The notes under the pieces: model-generated
What the model saw: only the letters and a program-made list of their open reading frames with translations
The model's database searches: none
Told to the model about the DNA's origin: nothing
Translations under genes and position numbers: made by a program
From: Glaciimonas soli
GTDB lineage: Bacteria > Pseudomonadota > Gammaproteobacteria > Burkholderiales > Burkholderiaceae_D
Length of the DNA stretch: 64,000 nt
Assembly: GCF_009497155.1 (NCBI RefSeq)
Contig: NZ_WINI01000001.1
Location: 434,001-498,000, forward strand
Direction: 5' to 3'
Shown: positions 1 to 9,804 of the stretch, piece after piece
Layout of the letters: each line of letters opens with the position of its first letter
How positions within the stretch are numbered: position 1 is the stretch's first letter

Positions 1-104
1 AGGGCGCTTTTTGTGCAATCAATGGAGATTTGACGCAATTTGCATCAATAAATTGGCTAATTGCTTCATCGTTGATGACAAATCCTGATTGCATGACGCA
101 AGTT

Positions 105-126
105 GCGGTGCTGTCGTTTTCACCGC
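105..126 (-). terminator. Weak hairpin downstream of cheZ
   Basis: GCGGTG (105-110) and CACCGC (121-126) form a 6-bp stem 15 bases after the cheZ stop. No T-run follows on the minus strand, so it is at best a weak terminator or a pause site. Nothing else is recognisable in positions 1-140. Confidence 0.25.
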
Positions 127-140
127 GTCACTACTGTGAT

Positions 141-842
141 CTAGAATCCCAGACTCGCCAGAAGATCATCCACCTGCCCTTGATCGGACAAAGAATTTGA
201 ATCGAGCACCTGCTTGTAATTGGGGCCGTGCAATAGATCAACAGAATGACTATCCGCCGCATCACTGACTTCGCCAGAAAGTTGTCCAACGTCGGTAAGC
301 TTGTCAGTTGGCGTGTTGTCAATTAACACTTGCAGCAATTGTTTTTCCATTTGCTGCACGACTTCCATCATTTTTTTGATGACTTGCCCGGTTAAATCCT
401 GAAAATCCTGCGCCATCATAATTTCCACCAGTTGCGCATTAATCGCGCTCGCTTGTATCGGCACGTCCTGCAAATAGGAACGAGTATCCATCACCAGAGA
501 GCGTGCATCATTGAGTTCCACAGGTTCCGCGAACCAGGCGTTCCAGCGCTGCTCTAAATTTTTGGCCTGTTTAGCAATGCTCTCCTGAATCGGTTGAGCA
601 ACATCAACAGCATTCAAAGCACGTTCCGCGGCACGCTCAGTCATCGTTGCGACATAGCTGAGGCGATCACGCGTGTCCGGTATTGCCTCGGCGGCTTTCA
701 ACACTTCCTTATGCAAACCAAGCTCCCGCATACTTTCATGCAAAGTGCGAGTGAGTTGTCCAATTCGGCTAATCAATTTCTCAACATTATCGCCAGAATC
801 CTGTGTCAATAAAGAAACGTCAGATGTTGCAGCCTGCGCCAT
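141..842 (-). CDS. cheZ: Chemotaxis protein CheZ (CheY-P phosphatase)
   Basis: CheZ speeds the dephosphorylation of CheY-P at the receptor pole or motor. The 233-residue product has the long helical hairpin of the family. The catalytic segment QDFQDLTGQV places D149 and Q153 at the positions of the E. coli acidic residue and the Gln that positions attacking water. The C-terminal tail GQVDDLLASLGF is the CheY-binding helix. I start at the ATG at 842 (MAQAATSD), which has GGGG eight bases upstream; a reading start at 872 would lie inside cheY. The start lies one base beyond the cheY stop, so the two genes are very probably translationally coupled. It is the last chemotaxis gene in the window. 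Confidence 0.96.
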   Translation of the reverse strand: MAQAATSDVSLLTQDSGDNVEKLISRIGQLTRTLHESMRELGLHKEVLKAAEAIPDTRDRLSYVATMTERAAERALNAVDVAQPIQESIAKQAKNLEQRWNAWFAEPVELNDARSLVMDTRSYLQDVPIQASAINAQLVEIMMAQDFQDLTGQVIKKMMEVVQQMEKQLLQVLIDNTPTDKLTDVGQLSGEVSDAADSHSVDLLHGPNYKQVLDSNSLSDQGQVDDLLASLGF

Positions 843-843
843 A

Positions 844-1242
844 TTAAGCCCCTTCTTTTTGAATTTTTTCAAAAATCTTGGCGATCTTTTCTTCCAGCGT
901 AGCGGCAGTAAAAGGTTTGACTACATAGCCGTTAGCACCTTCTTGTGCTGCCGCGATAATGTTTTCCTTTTTCGCCTCTGCCGTTACCATCAACACGGGC
1001 AATTTAGCCAATCTTTCGTCAGCACGGATTTTTTGCAACATTTCCAAGCCATTCAAATTGGGCATATTCCAATCTGAAACGACGAAATCGTAAGAGCCAT
1101 TCTGCAGTTTTTCAAATCCTTGCGCGCCATCTTCCGCTTCATCTACGTTGATGAAATCGAGTTCTTTCAGCAAATTGCGAACAATCCGACGCATCGTCGG
1201 AAAATCATCAACTACCAAAATTTTGATATTCTTGTCTACCAT
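844..1242 (-). CDS. cheY: Chemotaxis response regulator CheY
   Basis: Single-domain receiver protein, 132 residues, that carries the phosphoryl signal from CheA to the flagellar switch protein FliM. The acidic pocket D12/D13, phospho-acceptor D57 (SDWNMPN), T87, Y106 and K109 (VVKPF) are all present at the standard CheY positions. The ATG at 1242 is preceded by GGAG at a normal distance. An in-frame extension to 1368 adds 42 residues unlike any receiver domain and is rejected. A 140-base gap separates it from cheB upstream, enough for an internal promoter, although none is obvious. Confidence 0.97.
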   Translation of the reverse strand: MVDKNIKILVVDDFPTMRRIVRNLLKELDFINVDEAEDGAQGFEKLQNGSYDFVVSDWNMPNLNGLEMLQKIRADERLAKLPVLMVTAEAKKENIIAAAQEGANGYVVKPFTAATLEEKIAKIFEKIQKEGA

Positions 1243-1382
1243 GGTTAACACTCCATACTGTCTGTCATTAAAAATAATTGCACGTTGATGTAACGCGAAA
1301 ACACTTGTCGTCCACTTATCATCCACTTGTCGGAGATGAATGGAGGGAGAGGAAAAATCGCCTGACATCCGAATAAAAACTC

Positions 1383-2495
1383 CTACACCCTATTGCGTCC
1401 AGCCCCAAACGACATGAGATGCATAACAATGGACGAGCTAATTTCCGCCAATGGCTTTACTTCATTGGCGGCGTTTAACATAATCGCTTCTCGTGGCATT
1501 CCGAACACAACACAGCTGGCTTCGTCTTGAGCGAGGGTATAAGCTCCCGCTTGTCGCATCTTCAATAAGCCAGCCGCACCATCACGCCCCATACCAGTCA
1601 AAATCACACCGATCGCATTTTTACCGGCATATTTGGCGGCCGAATCAAACAACACATCAACCGACGGGCGATGGCGATTGACGGGCTCCTCTTGATCAAC
1701 GTGCGTTACATAATTGGCGCCGGATCGGGTCAAACTCAGGTGATAACCGCCGGGTGCAATATAGGCATGACCGGGCAATATGCGCTCACCGTGTACCGCT
1801 TCTTTCACTTTAATTCGGCACAGGCTATCCAGGCGCTGCGCAAATGACTTCGTAAATCCAGGCGGCATATGCTGCGCGATCAAAATTCCAGGGCTGTCAG
1901 GTGGCAACGATTCCAACACATGCCGAATCGCCTCTGTACCTCCGGTTGATGCCCCGATAATGATGAGTTTTTCAGTAATCATTAAAGCGCTTCCCAATAA
2001 AGGCGTTTGCGCTATTGCTGACACATTTTTCACTCCATCGGTACTCGAGCCCGGCGCCACTGTTTTAACTAATAGTCGTTGTATCTTGGCACTCGCGGCA
2101 GCACGAATTTTGTCTGCGATCAAATCCGTGTAATCTAATAATGCTTCACGTATTCCTAAACGCGGTTTGGTAACAAAATCAACGGCACCCAGCTCCAATG
2201 CGCGCATGGTAATTTCTGACCCCCGCTCCGTTAAAGTTGATACCATCAATACCGGCATCGGACGTAAGCGCATTAGTTTTTCCAGAAACTCCAATCCATC
2301 CATACGCGGCATTTCAATATCCAGTGTCAACACATCCGGATTGATTTTTTTAATTAAATCCCGTGCGACCAAAGGGTCCGGTGCCGTAGCAACGACCTCC
2401 ATATCTGGCTGGCTATTGATAATTTCAGTCATCAGACTCCGTATCAAGGCCGAGTCATCAACGCACAACACCTTGATTTTATTTTTCACTGCCAC
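1383..2495 (-). CDS. cheB: Chemotaxis methylesterase/deamidase CheB
   Basis: CheB removes methyl groups from glutamates of chemoreceptors and is activated by phosphorylation from CheA. The 370-residue protein has an N-terminal receiver domain (phospho-acceptor D59 in [12 protein letters not shown]), a linker of about 40 residues, and a C-terminal esterase domain. The catalytic triad is S183 (GASTGGTE), H209 (AQHMPPG) and D305 (GMGRDGA), with the same spacing as in E. coli. It begins with GTG at 2495 behind a strong GGAGG; this start lies 17 bases inside the end of cheD, so expression of the pair is coupled. Confidence 0.97.
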   Translation of the reverse strand: MAVKNKIKVLCVDDSALIRSLMTEIINSQPDMEVVATAPDPLVARDLIKKINPDVLTLDIEMPRMDGLEFLEKLMRLRPMPVLMVSTLTERGSEITMRALELGAVDFVTKPRLGIREALLDYTDLIADKIRAAASAKIQRLLVKTVAPGSSTDGVKNVSAIAQTPLLGSALMITEKLIIIGASTGGTEAIRHVLESLPPDSPGILIAQHMPPGFTKSFAQRLDSLCRIKVKEAVHGERILPGHAYIAPGGYHLSLTRSGANYVTHVDQEEPVNRHRPSVDVLFDSAAKYAGKNAIGVILTGMGRDGAAGLLKMRQAGAYTLAQDEASCVVFGMPREAIMLNAANEVKPLAEISSSIVMHLMSFGAGRNRV

Positions 2496-3162
2496 TACCT
2501 ATTCCTCCGGAATATTTTTCCAGCTCTGTCTGTTTAGCGACGAAAAATGGTGCTGGTTGTGTACGTATTAACCATTTCCGTGTATCTGATATTTCTTGAA
2601 TTTCCTGAGTCTGCACCAGCTGTAAATCATTCTTACGGCGCAAGGTGCGTACCATAGTCACACCACTTTTCGGAAAATAAAGAACGCGTCGTGGAAAATT
2701 TCCACCCAAATCCTGGGCTGCAACCGGTATGCCAACATTACGCAAATAACGCAAAATGAATTCTGAATTGCGCTCCCCAATATTGAGCGCACGCATATTA
2801 TCCAGCACCGCACCACCACCAAAAACCTTGACTTCTAATCGCTCGCGCTGCGCTCCGGCTTTCATTAATTGTTCCAGCAGAACCTGCATCGCGTAAGTGC
2901 CATAGCGCATGTCGCGCGTCGGAACCGGTGACGGCTTTCCGTCATCACTGCGCTGCTCCAGATCAGGCAACATAAAATGATTCATGCCACCTACGCCCGC
3001 AATACGGTCACTCATGCAGACCGCAATGCAAGAACCCAGTACGGTGGTCAGCAGCATCTCTTTGTCTGTCACATAGTATTGATTAGGCAATAGCTTTACT
3101 GCGGCAACATCGAAGCCATGGTCAAAATAGTGATGGTTAGCGACCTCCTCTATCATCGCCAT
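2479..3162 (-). CDS. cheD: Chemoreceptor glutamine deamidase CheD
   Basis: CheD deamidates specific glutamines of chemoreceptors to glutamates. The family motif with the catalytic cysteine is seen in LGSCIAVCM (C45) and the histidine in GGMNHFMLP (H62), followed by the KVFGGGAVL block. I favour the ATG at 3162: it overlaps the cheR stop as TGATG and has AAGGGA seven bases upstream. An ATG two codons earlier (3168) would sit too close to that Shine-Dalgarno sequence. The protein is about 227 residues, somewhat longer than minimal CheD proteins because of a C-terminal tail rich in Gly and Ser that overlaps the cheB start. Confidence 0.94.
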   Translation of the reverse strand: MAMIEEVANHHYFDHGFDVAAVKLLPNQYYVTDKEMLLTTVLGSCIAVCMSDRIAGVGGMNHFMLPDLEQRSDDGKPSPVPTRDMRYGTYAMQVLLEQLMKAGAQRERLEVKVFGGGAVLDNMRALNIGERNSEFILRYLRNVGIPVAAQDLGGNFPRRVLYFPKSGVTMVRTLRRKNDLQLVQTQEIQEISDTRKWLIRTQPAPFFVAKQTELEKYSGGIGSGSEK

Positions 3163-4037
3163 CAGCATTTCCCTTCAAAGCTGTAAACGGTCTGTCCACG
3201 CAGGCGAAAGGCGGCACTGATATCAGAAAAATTCTCTGAGTGACCAGCAAACAATAACCCTTGCGGTTTCATTAAATTCGTAAACCGCTGTAAAATTTTT
3301 GCTTGCGTCGGCTTGTCAAAATAAATCATCACATTCCGACAAAAAATCGCATCGAATGGATCTTTTAAAGGCCATTGATGCTCCAGCAAATTCAACGGAA
3401 AAAAACTAACCATCGCCATCACTTCTGGTCGCACCTTAACTAAACCCGCTTGCGCGCCTGTTCCTTTTAGAAAAAAACGTTTGAGGCGCTCCGGCGATAT
3501 CTTGCTCACCTGATCTACTGTGTAAATCCCAGTAACGGCTTTCTTCAGCACCTGCGTATCAATATCGGTGGCAATTACCTTGGCCTGACTCGCGCGACCA
3601 CCCAATGCTTCAATCAGCGTCATGGCAATGGAATATGGCTCCTCTCCCGTAGAGGCTGCCGAACACCAGACTGTCATTGGTTGAGTGCATTGACTGGCAT
3701 GAGCGGCCAACAACGGAAAGTGATGCGATTCCCGATAGAATGACGTCAAATTGGTGGTCAATGCATTGGTAAACTCCTCCCACTCCCGACTATTTTTGTT
3801 GTCATCCAGGTTGGTCAGATATGACGTAAATTCCGTCATATCCAACTCTCGTAAACGACGAGATAAACGGCTATATACCATCTCGCGCTTTTGCTCACTC
3901 AAAGCAATTCCTGCGCGTTGATAAATCATGCGACGTACACGCAGAAAATCACTGTCAGTCAGAATAAATTCGCGCCTGTGTGATGGATCAGGCGGCGCCT
4001 CAAATACTGGCGCCAACCGTTGTCCGGCTACGCTCAT
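3162..4037 (-). CDS. cheR: Chemoreceptor methyltransferase CheR
   Basis: CheR uses S-adenosylmethionine to methylate chemoreceptor glutamates. The 291-residue protein has the N-terminal helical CheR domain (about residues 25-85) and the SAM-binding fold with VWCSAASTGEEPYSIAM and, later, AIFCRNVMIYFD. The ATG at 4037 overlaps the stop of the chemoreceptor gene as TGATG. The receptor ends in a tether peptide that this enzyme family binds, so the two adjacent products probably act on each other directly. The stop in turn overlaps cheD. Confidence 0.97.
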   Translation of the reverse strand: MSVAGQRLAPVFEAPPDPSHRREFILTDSDFLRVRRMIYQRAGIALSEQKREMVYSRLSRRLRELDMTEFTSYLTNLDDNKNSREWEEFTNALTTNLTSFYRESHHFPLLAAHASQCTQPMTVWCSAASTGEEPYSIAMTLIEALGGRASQAKVIATDIDTQVLKKAVTGIYTVDQVSKISPERLKRFFLKGTGAQAGLVKVRPEVMAMVSFFPLNLLEHQWPLKDPFDAIFCRNVMIYFDKPTQAKILQRFTNLMKPQGLLFAGHSENFSDISAAFRLRGQTVYSFEGKC

Positions 4038-5809
4038 CAGAACGTTTGCCAGTCATCAGAAGAAGCAGTTTTTGCGACAGCCCTTTTGCTCGCTGGGCTA
4101 TCACTCCTGTGATTAGTATCAACTTGAGAAGCCGGTTTCGCTCGCGACTTCGCCGTTGCCATTGCCATTGCAGGTTCATGACGCACAGTATGAGAACTTT
4201 CATGCGAACTTTGCTGCGCAGTGCTGGCATTTTTTTTAACAAAACCCTGGGCCGCTTCATTCAGTTGAAATGCAGAGACTGCCCCATTCAGGCGATGTGC
4301 CTGATCTTCCAGAGAAATGGCGGCCGCAGCTGCCTGCTCCACCAATGCAGCGTTTTGTTGCGTGACCTGATCCATTTGAATCACTGCCTGATTGACTTGT
4401 GCAATACCGCTACTTTGCTCCTGTGAAGCTGAAGAAATCTCATCCATGATATCGGTTACGCGTTTTACCGATTGCACCACTTCGCTCATGGTATTACCGG
4501 CGCGGCTGGCCAGGTCTGAACCGTTGCTGACACGACTAGAGGAATCATCAATCAAGACTTTGATTTCTTTGGCGGCCTGAGCACTGCGCTGTGCCAATAT
4601 GCGAACTTCTCCGGCAACCACGGCAAAGCCGCGTCCTTGCTCGCCAGCACGCGCAGCTTCCACAGCAGCATTCAAGGCCAGAATATTGGTTTGGAAAGCG
4701 ATTCCATCGATCACCCCAATAATGTCGGTAATTCGACGCGAGCTCTCACTGATGCCCTGCATTGTAGTGATCACTTGATTGACGACACTGCCTCCATTAA
4801 CCGCAATGTCGGATGCCGCTTGCGCCAGTTGACCAGCCTGGCGTGCGTTGTCGGCATTCTGTTTCACCGTGGCCGTCAGTTGTTCCATGCTCGCTGCGGT
4901 TTCTTCCAGCGAAGCGGCTTGCTGTTCAGTACGCGCCGACAAATCGCTATTGCCTGCGGCGATTTCTTTGGTGCCTACCGTGATAGCTTCACTGCCATCG
5001 CGAATCTGTCGAACGGTCTGAGCGAGATACTGTTGCATCTGCCGCATGACAAACAGCAAACTGCTACTATCATTGTCCTTTACATTAACCGCCACACTCA
5101 GGTCACCCTCGGCAATACGGGTTGCAATGTGCGTGGCATAGGCCGGTTCGCCTCCCAAACTCTTGACGATGCTGCGGCTCAACAAGTAAAGCAAGATCGT
5201 CAATACGCCGCCAACGATGACCAAATACAGTATTTGAGCCAACAATTCTTTCATAAACGAAGCTTCCAGATCATCCAAAAGAACACCGCTGGCAACGTGC
5301 CAATCCCACTCTTTAATATACCGGCTATAGCCCAATTTGCTGACGTTGCCCTTTCCTGGATACTTCACTATGTATTCGACAAAAGTCTCGCCATTGGCCA
5401 AGTCGCCTTTTATCATTTCCATGAACAGACGTTTGCCGTCTTCCGTAGTCCAGTTGCTGACATTGGTCCCGATCAGGTCGGTCAACCCCGGATTAGCCAA
5501 GACGATGGGCTTGGAATCGAAAACATAAAAGAAATTCTTTTCGCCTTCAAACCGCAGATCAGAAATTCTTTCCAATGCGTGTTTCTGCGCATCTTCTTTT
5601 GTCATTGTTCCCTTCTTGACATCGCCCATATACGAGCTAGTCAAGTCTCCGACAATATCAATCAAATCCATCACTTTTAGCTTACGCTCTTCCAACTTGG
5701 CATGATAAAGCTCACGCGCTGAAAGCAAGCTCAGTGCTATTAGTCCAACCCACAAAATTATCAGGATTGCCAACAAATTTTTCTTTAAAGTTAATTTTTT
5801 CATCTTCAT
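4037..5809 (-). CDS. Methyl-accepting chemotaxis protein with single Cache domain
   Basis: A 590-residue membrane chemoreceptor. TM1 spans about residues 9-29, followed by a periplasmic Cache-type domain (about 35-190, with [18 protein letters not shown]), TM2 (about 195-214), HAMP, and a cytoplasmic signalling helical hairpin with the conserved tip [20 protein letters not shown]. The C-terminus ends in DDWQTF, which fits the xWxxF tether that binds CheR and CheB in enteric high-abundance receptors. The second in-frame ATG two codons later is an alternative start. Cache domains of this kind often sense small organic acids, but the ligand cannot be read from the sequence. The stop overlaps the start of cheR. 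A terminator follows cheW upstream, so this gene likely has its own promoter. Confidence 0.95.
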   Translation of the reverse strand: MKMKKLTLKKNLLAILIILWVGLIALSLLSARELYHAKLEERKLKVMDLIDIVGDLTSSYMGDVKKGTMTKEDAQKHALERISDLRFEGEKNFFYVFDSKPIVLANPGLTDLIGTNVSNWTTEDGKRLFMEMIKGDLANGETFVEYIVKYPGKGNVSKLGYSRYIKEWDWHVASGVLLDDLEASFMKELLAQILYLVIVGGVLTILLYLLSRSIVKSLGGEPAYATHIATRIAEGDLSVAVNVKDNDSSSLLFVMRQMQQYLAQTVRQIRDGSEAITVGTKEIAAGNSDLSARTEQQAASLEETAASMEQLTATVKQNADNARQAGQLAQAASDIAVNGGSVVNQVITTMQGISESSRRITDIIGVIDGIAFQTNILALNAAVEAARAGEQGRGFAVVAGEVRILAQRSAQAAKEIKVLIDDSSSRVSNGSDLASRAGNTMSEVVQSVKRVTDIMDEISSASQEQSSGIAQVNQAVIQMDQVTQQNAALVEQAAAAAISLEDQAHRLNGAVSAFQLNEAAQGFVKKNASTAQQSSHESSHTVRHEPAMAMATAKSRAKPASQVDTNHRSDSPASKRAVAKTASSDDWQTF

Positions 5810-6112
5810 TCATTTCGATAGATACTTCACAATATACGTAATCTGACTGTCGATTGATGCATGGAAAAGCAAGCGGAAAAGGCAGCTCTTCTGCCGATGA
5901 CACGAACACATTGCAAGAAAACAGCAGCAAATTTCCTCAGACAGGACCATCTACCTTGTTAACGGCAAATACGTTTATTTATTGATTGTTTTAAAGGGAA
6001 TTTTGTCGCGGCGCCGGGAGGGTGAATAGTGGCAACGCAATGCAAAACGGCATTCAGAGAATGCCGTTTATTGAAAATAAATAATGTCGGAATATCGCTA
6101 ATACTTGGAACG
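5810..6112. other. Intergenic region cheW / chemoreceptor
   Basis: About 300 bases without a gene. It holds the hairpin at 6045-6069 described separately and should contain the promoter of the chemoreceptor-cheRDBYZ unit on the minus strand. I looked for a sigma28-type box (TAAA, 15 bases, GCCGATAA) on the minus strand and found no convincing match. Confidence 0.6.
6045..6069 (-). terminator. Rho-independent terminator after cheW
   Basis: Perfect 11-bp stem (6045-6055 with 6059-6069) and a 3-base loop. Read on the minus strand it lies about 45 bases after the cheW stop and ends in TTTT. It separates cheA-cheW from the downstream chemoreceptor-cheRDBYZ genes. Confidence 0.75.
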
Positions 6113-6631
6113 TTAAACCTCAACTCCCTCCAATAAAGCCATATCCGCACTTGTCATTAGTTTTTCTATATCAATCAAGATGACCATGTGCTCATCAACC
6201 GTGGTCAAACCTGTTAAATATGCATTGGCTAATTTGGCGCCAAACTCCGGCGCCGGCAGGATCTGCTCGGCCTCTCGCGTCAACACATCAGAAACACCGT
6301 CAACCAATATGCCGACTACGCGCTGATGAATATTCAAAATGATCATGACCGGATCTTCCTGCACATTTTCCAGATTGAATTTGATCCGCAAATCGACGAT
6401 AGGCACAATAATGCCGCGCAGATTGATAACCCCTTTAACAAATTCGGGCGCGTGGGCAATGCGTGTAACTTCCTCCAACTGACGAATTTCCTGGACACGC
6501 AAAATATCGATACCATATTCTTCCTGACCTAAGGAAAAAATCAGAAATTTTTTGCCTTCATTGCCTATGTCACCTTGCAATCCAGCCATGTTAGTCAAGG
6601 CGGTCATTTCTTGCTTGTTTACGGCACTCAT
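6113..6631 (-). CDS. cheW: Chemotaxis coupling protein CheW
   Basis: CheW links chemoreceptors to the kinase CheA. The 172-residue protein is a single CheW/SH3-like domain preceded by about 25 poorly conserved residues. Typical family segments are FSLGQEEYGIDILRVQEI, VKGVINLRGIIVPIVDLR and the C-terminal VILIDIEKLM. The ATG at 6631 has GAGGA upstream. It follows cheA by 60 bases and is followed by a good terminator, so cheA-cheW probably end one transcript. Confidence 0.97.
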   Translation of the reverse strand: MSAVNKQEMTALTNMAGLQGDIGNEGKKFLIFSLGQEEYGIDILRVQEIRQLEEVTRIAHAPEFVKGVINLRGIIVPIVDLRIKFNLENVQEDPVMIILNIHQRVVGILVDGVSDVLTREAEQILPAPEFGAKLANAYLTGLTTVDEHMVILIDIEKLMTSADMALLEGVEV

Positions 6632-6691
6632 AATATTTTCATCCTCTATTTTTCTGTTTTACCTAAAGCAGCTCTGTTTTCAATCCACTGA

Positions 6692-8728
6692 TCAAGCGGC
6701 ATCAACGATTTCTTCTTGAGTTACTGCACGCTCAAGCATCTGGCGACGCATAAGCGGCAATTGCCCGACATCGACAATCAGAGCGATACCGCCGTCACCG
6801 AGAATAGTGGCAGCAGAAATACCCGGCACTTTGCGATAATTGGTTTCCAGATTTTTAACGACAACTTGATGCTGGCCGATCAATTGATCCACCTGCAACG
6901 CCAACAATTTTCCTTCTGCCTGCACAATCACGACTATGCCCTGCGTAATATCACGATTTGCCTCGCTGACGTTAAACACCTGATGCAAAGCGATCAGCGG
7001 TAGATAATCTCCGCGCACATGAATCACTTTTTCGTTATTGGTAACCGAGTGAATATCTTCTTTACTTGGTTGCAAGGATTCGATAACGTAATCCAATGGC
7101 AGGATATATACCTCGTTGCCTACCTTCACGGACATGCCATCAAGAATCGCCAGCGTGAGCGGCAACATAATTTTGATGGTGCTGCCCTGCCCCAATCTGG
7201 ATGAGATTTTTACCTGACCGCTCATCATCTGAATGTTACGTTTCACTACATCCATGCCAACGCCGCGCCCGGAGACATCGGTAATTTTTTCAGCCGTAGA
7301 AAATCCGGGAGCAAAAATCATTTGCCAGACTTCATCGTCCGGTATTAAGGCCGGATCGCCAATTGGCAAACCTTGCTGAATTGCTTTTTCGAGAATTTTT
7401 TCACGATTCAAACCACCGCCGTCATCCGACACTTCAATCGCAATACTGCCACCCTGGTGTTGCGCTGATAACGTAATTGTGCCGACTGGATTTTTTCCAG
7501 CAGCGATGCGCTGCTCAGTTTTTTCGATACCATGATCCAAGCTATTTCGGACCAAATGGGTCAGTGGATCGATAATACTTTCAATTAAACTCTTATCCAG
7601 TTCAGTATTCTTCCCTACGGTGACCAGCTGCACTTCCTTGCCTAATTTGGCGGCCAAATCTCGCACCAGACGAGGAAAGCGACTGAACACATAATCCATA
7701 GGCATCATGCGAATTGACATCACCGATTCCTGCAAATCACGCGTATTTCGTTGCAATAGCGCCATGCCGCTCAATAGCCGCTCGTGCAGCACCGGATCAA
7801 GTGTAGATGCCGTCTGCGCCAGCATCGATTGTGTAATCACCAATTCGCCAACCAGATTGATGACCTGATCTACTTTTTCAACATCTACCCGAATCGAATT
7901 GGATTCTTTGGCTTTGACATCGCCATCGGCATTTTTACCAGCCGCTTTAATTGGCGTGGAAATCTCCTTACTCGCGGTCACCACGGTTTTTTCTGGGACA
8001 GCAGGTAATGCTGGCATTTCGGGCTCCGTCGTCGATTGCGCCGCCGACTCTTGCTCGATCGCGATTTGATCTATTTCAATGATGAAGCAACTAACCGCAA
8101 TAATGTCGTCAGCATCGCAACTGGTTTGCAGCGAAATCGTCAGAGTGTCACCATCTTGCGCCTGGCTGACGACCTCTCCGAGATTCGCCATTTCCTCACT
8201 GAGCAATTTGCTATCACTAGCTGATACGCGCGAGAATCGTATAGCCAGCCGCTTACCCGTCGTTGCTGCCGCTGCAGCAATCGTGTTCTTTATGACTGGT
8301 TCTGGCACGACAGGCGTGCTCACCGGTGCGGATATTCCGGCAGCGCTCTCTTGCGCTAATTGTTTTAACACCGCACATATATGTTCTACCATTTCCGGCT
8401 CTGGTTCCTTGCCTGCACGATAAGCATGCATTTGCTCTTGCAGTGCATCTTTTGTTTTCAAAAAAACGTTGATCATTTCTTTGTGTAGTTTTATTTGCTG
8501 ATGACGTGCGCTGTCTAATAAATTCTCTAGAAGATGCGTAGTATCAGTGAGAGCAGTAAATCCAAAAGTAGCAGCACCACCTTTAATTGAATGAGCAGCC
8601 CGAAAAATCGCATTCAGTTGTTCACCATCTGGCGAATCGACGTCAAGTACCAACAACAATTGCTCCATCTCAGCCAGCAACTCTTCTGCTTCTTCAAAAA
8701 ACGCCTGATAAAACTCAGTAATATCCAT
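6692..8728 (-). CDS. cheA: Chemotaxis histidine kinase CheA
   Basis: CheA autophosphorylates and passes phosphate to CheY and CheB. The 678-residue protein shows an HPt domain with phospho-acceptor H46 (RAAHSIKGGA), an Ala/Pro/Glu-rich linker, a region about 160-235 in the place of P2 but with little recognisable similarity to it, then the dimerisation helices (SIRVDVEKVDQVINLVGELV), the GHKL ATPase domain (LVRNSLDHGIE, DDGGGL, GRGVGMDVVK) and a C-terminal CheW-like regulatory domain. All catalytic boxes appear intact. It follows motB by 17 bases, so motA-motB-cheA-cheW is probably one operon, as in the enteric mocha operon. Confidence 0.97.
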   Translation of the reverse strand: MDITEFYQAFFEEAEELLAEMEQLLLVLDVDSPDGEQLNAIFRAAHSIKGGAATFGFTALTDTTHLLENLLDSARHQQIKLHKEMINVFLKTKDALQEQMHAYRAGKEPEPEMVEHICAVLKQLAQESAAGISAPVSTPVVPEPVIKNTIAAAAATTGKRLAIRFSRVSASDSKLLSEEMANLGEVVSQAQDGDTLTISLQTSCDADDIIAVSCFIIEIDQIAIEQESAAQSTTEPEMPALPAVPEKTVVTASKEISTPIKAAGKNADGDVKAKESNSIRVDVEKVDQVINLVGELVITQSMLAQTASTLDPVLHERLLSGMALLQRNTRDLQESVMSIRMMPMDYVFSRFPRLVRDLAAKLGKEVQLVTVGKNTELDKSLIESIIDPLTHLVRNSLDHGIEKTEQRIAAGKNPVGTITLSAQHQGGSIAIEVSDDGGGLNREKILEKAIQQGLPIGDPALIPDDEVWQMIFAPGFSTAEKITDVSGRGVGMDVVKRNIQMMSGQVKISSRLGQGSTIKIMLPLTLAILDGMSVKVGNEVYILPLDYVIESLQPSKEDIHSVTNNEKVIHVRGDYLPLIALHQVFNVSEANRDITQGIVVIVQAEGKLLALQVDQLIGQHQVVVKNLETNYRKVPGISAATILGDGGIALIVDVGQLPLMRRQMLERAVTQEEIVDAA

Positions 8729-8745
8729 GCAAATTTTATCCTTAG

Positions 8746-9780
8746 TTAAAACCCGAACTTCAATGTCCGTTGCGACGACACTGGGCGAATAGCTCCTTGC
8801 ACATTGCCGCCATCCGTATTCACTTTGGGTAAATTGGCGCGGAACTGATTAGCAACAACCTTAGGATTATCGGCTTGAATATTGGCGACCATGTTGCCGT
8901 TCATTTGCTGTGACGGAGGCGTGCGCGCCTTGTCATTCCCGTTATTTTGATTTTCGTACTGGATCTGCGCTTCCGCCGCACGATTTAGCACCACCAGACT
9001 GATGCGCCGATTTACTGCATCATATGGATCGTCCTGGTTCATATGCATGGTTGATGCAGCACCGCGCACACGTAGCACCTTATTCTCTTCCATGCCGCCG
9101 GCAACCAGTTCACGCCGTGACGCATTGGCGCGATCGGCTGATAATTCCCAATTGCTATATAGCTTTTCACCGGTGGAATATGGCGTCGCGTCGGTATGCC
9201 CAGATAAAGCTATTTTGTTCGGTAGCTCATTTAAAATCGGCCCAATTTCCCGCAAAATATCGCGCATATATGGCGCAACCCGAGCGCTTGAAAGATCGAA
9301 CATGGGGCGCTTTTTGGTGTCCACAATTTGAATTCTCAATCCCTCGCTGGTGATATCAATCAGCAGTTGCGCTTTGAATCTTTTCAAAAAGGGATTAATT
9401 TCGATCAACTCTTCCAGTTTTTTCTTTAACTCAGATAAGCGCTCTCTATCCTCAGAATCAAGCATATCGGAAGCATCCGCATTCACACGACGCACTTCTC
9501 CATCGGTATGCATAGGATCATGGCCTCCCCCTGGAATTACACTGGAGCTCAAACTGCTTTTATTGCCACCAACCAGTGCCACTTTTAGCGGCATGCGGAA
9601 ATATTCGGAAATACCTTCTAACTCTTTAGGATTGGAAATCGATAATAGCCACATCACCAAAAAGAAAGCCATCATTGCGGTCATAAAATCGGCGTAGGCA
9701 ATTTTCCAACCGCCTCCGTGGTGCGCGTGTTTGGCGCGTCCTGAACGCTTGATAATAATTCTGTGCTTGTCTTTGCTCAT
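8746..9780 (-). CDS. motB: Flagellar motor stator protein MotB
   Basis: MotB anchors the stator to peptidoglycan and carries the ion-binding aspartate. The 344-residue protein has a basic cytoplasmic N-terminus, one TM helix with D31 (KIAYADFMTAMMAFFLVMWL), and a periplasmic OmpA-like domain (ALSGHTDATPY, NRRISLVVL). The Asp in a Tyr-Ala-Asp-Phe-Met context is typical of proton-driven MotAB. I start at the ATG at 9780, which has GGAG upstream; a TTG codon just before it is in frame. The C-terminal 60 residues after the OmpA domain are Asn/Gln-rich and probably disordered. It lies 24 bases after motA. Confidence 0.96.
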   Translation of the reverse strand: MSKDKHRIIIKRSGRAKHAHHGGGWKIAYADFMTAMMAFFLVMWLLSISNPKELEGISEYFRMPLKVALVGGNKSSLSSSVIPGGGHDPMHTDGEVRRVNADASDMLDSEDRERLSELKKKLEELIEINPFLKRFKAQLLIDITSEGLRIQIVDTKKRPMFDLSSARVAPYMRDILREIGPILNELPNKIALSGHTDATPYSTGEKLYSNWELSADRANASRRELVAGGMEENKVLRVRGAASTMHMNQDDPYDAVNRRISLVVLNRAAEAQIQYENQNNGNDKARTPPSQQMNGNMVANIQADNPKVVANQFRANLPKVNTDGGNVQGAIRPVSSQRTLKFGF

Positions 9781-9804
9781 CAAATTCTCCGAGTCACACT
9801 AGCA

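Noticed and set aside
4637-5680. Plus-strand 347-codon reading frame
   Set aside because: It is fully antisense to the chemoreceptor gene, whose domains are unambiguous; the frame shows no family features.
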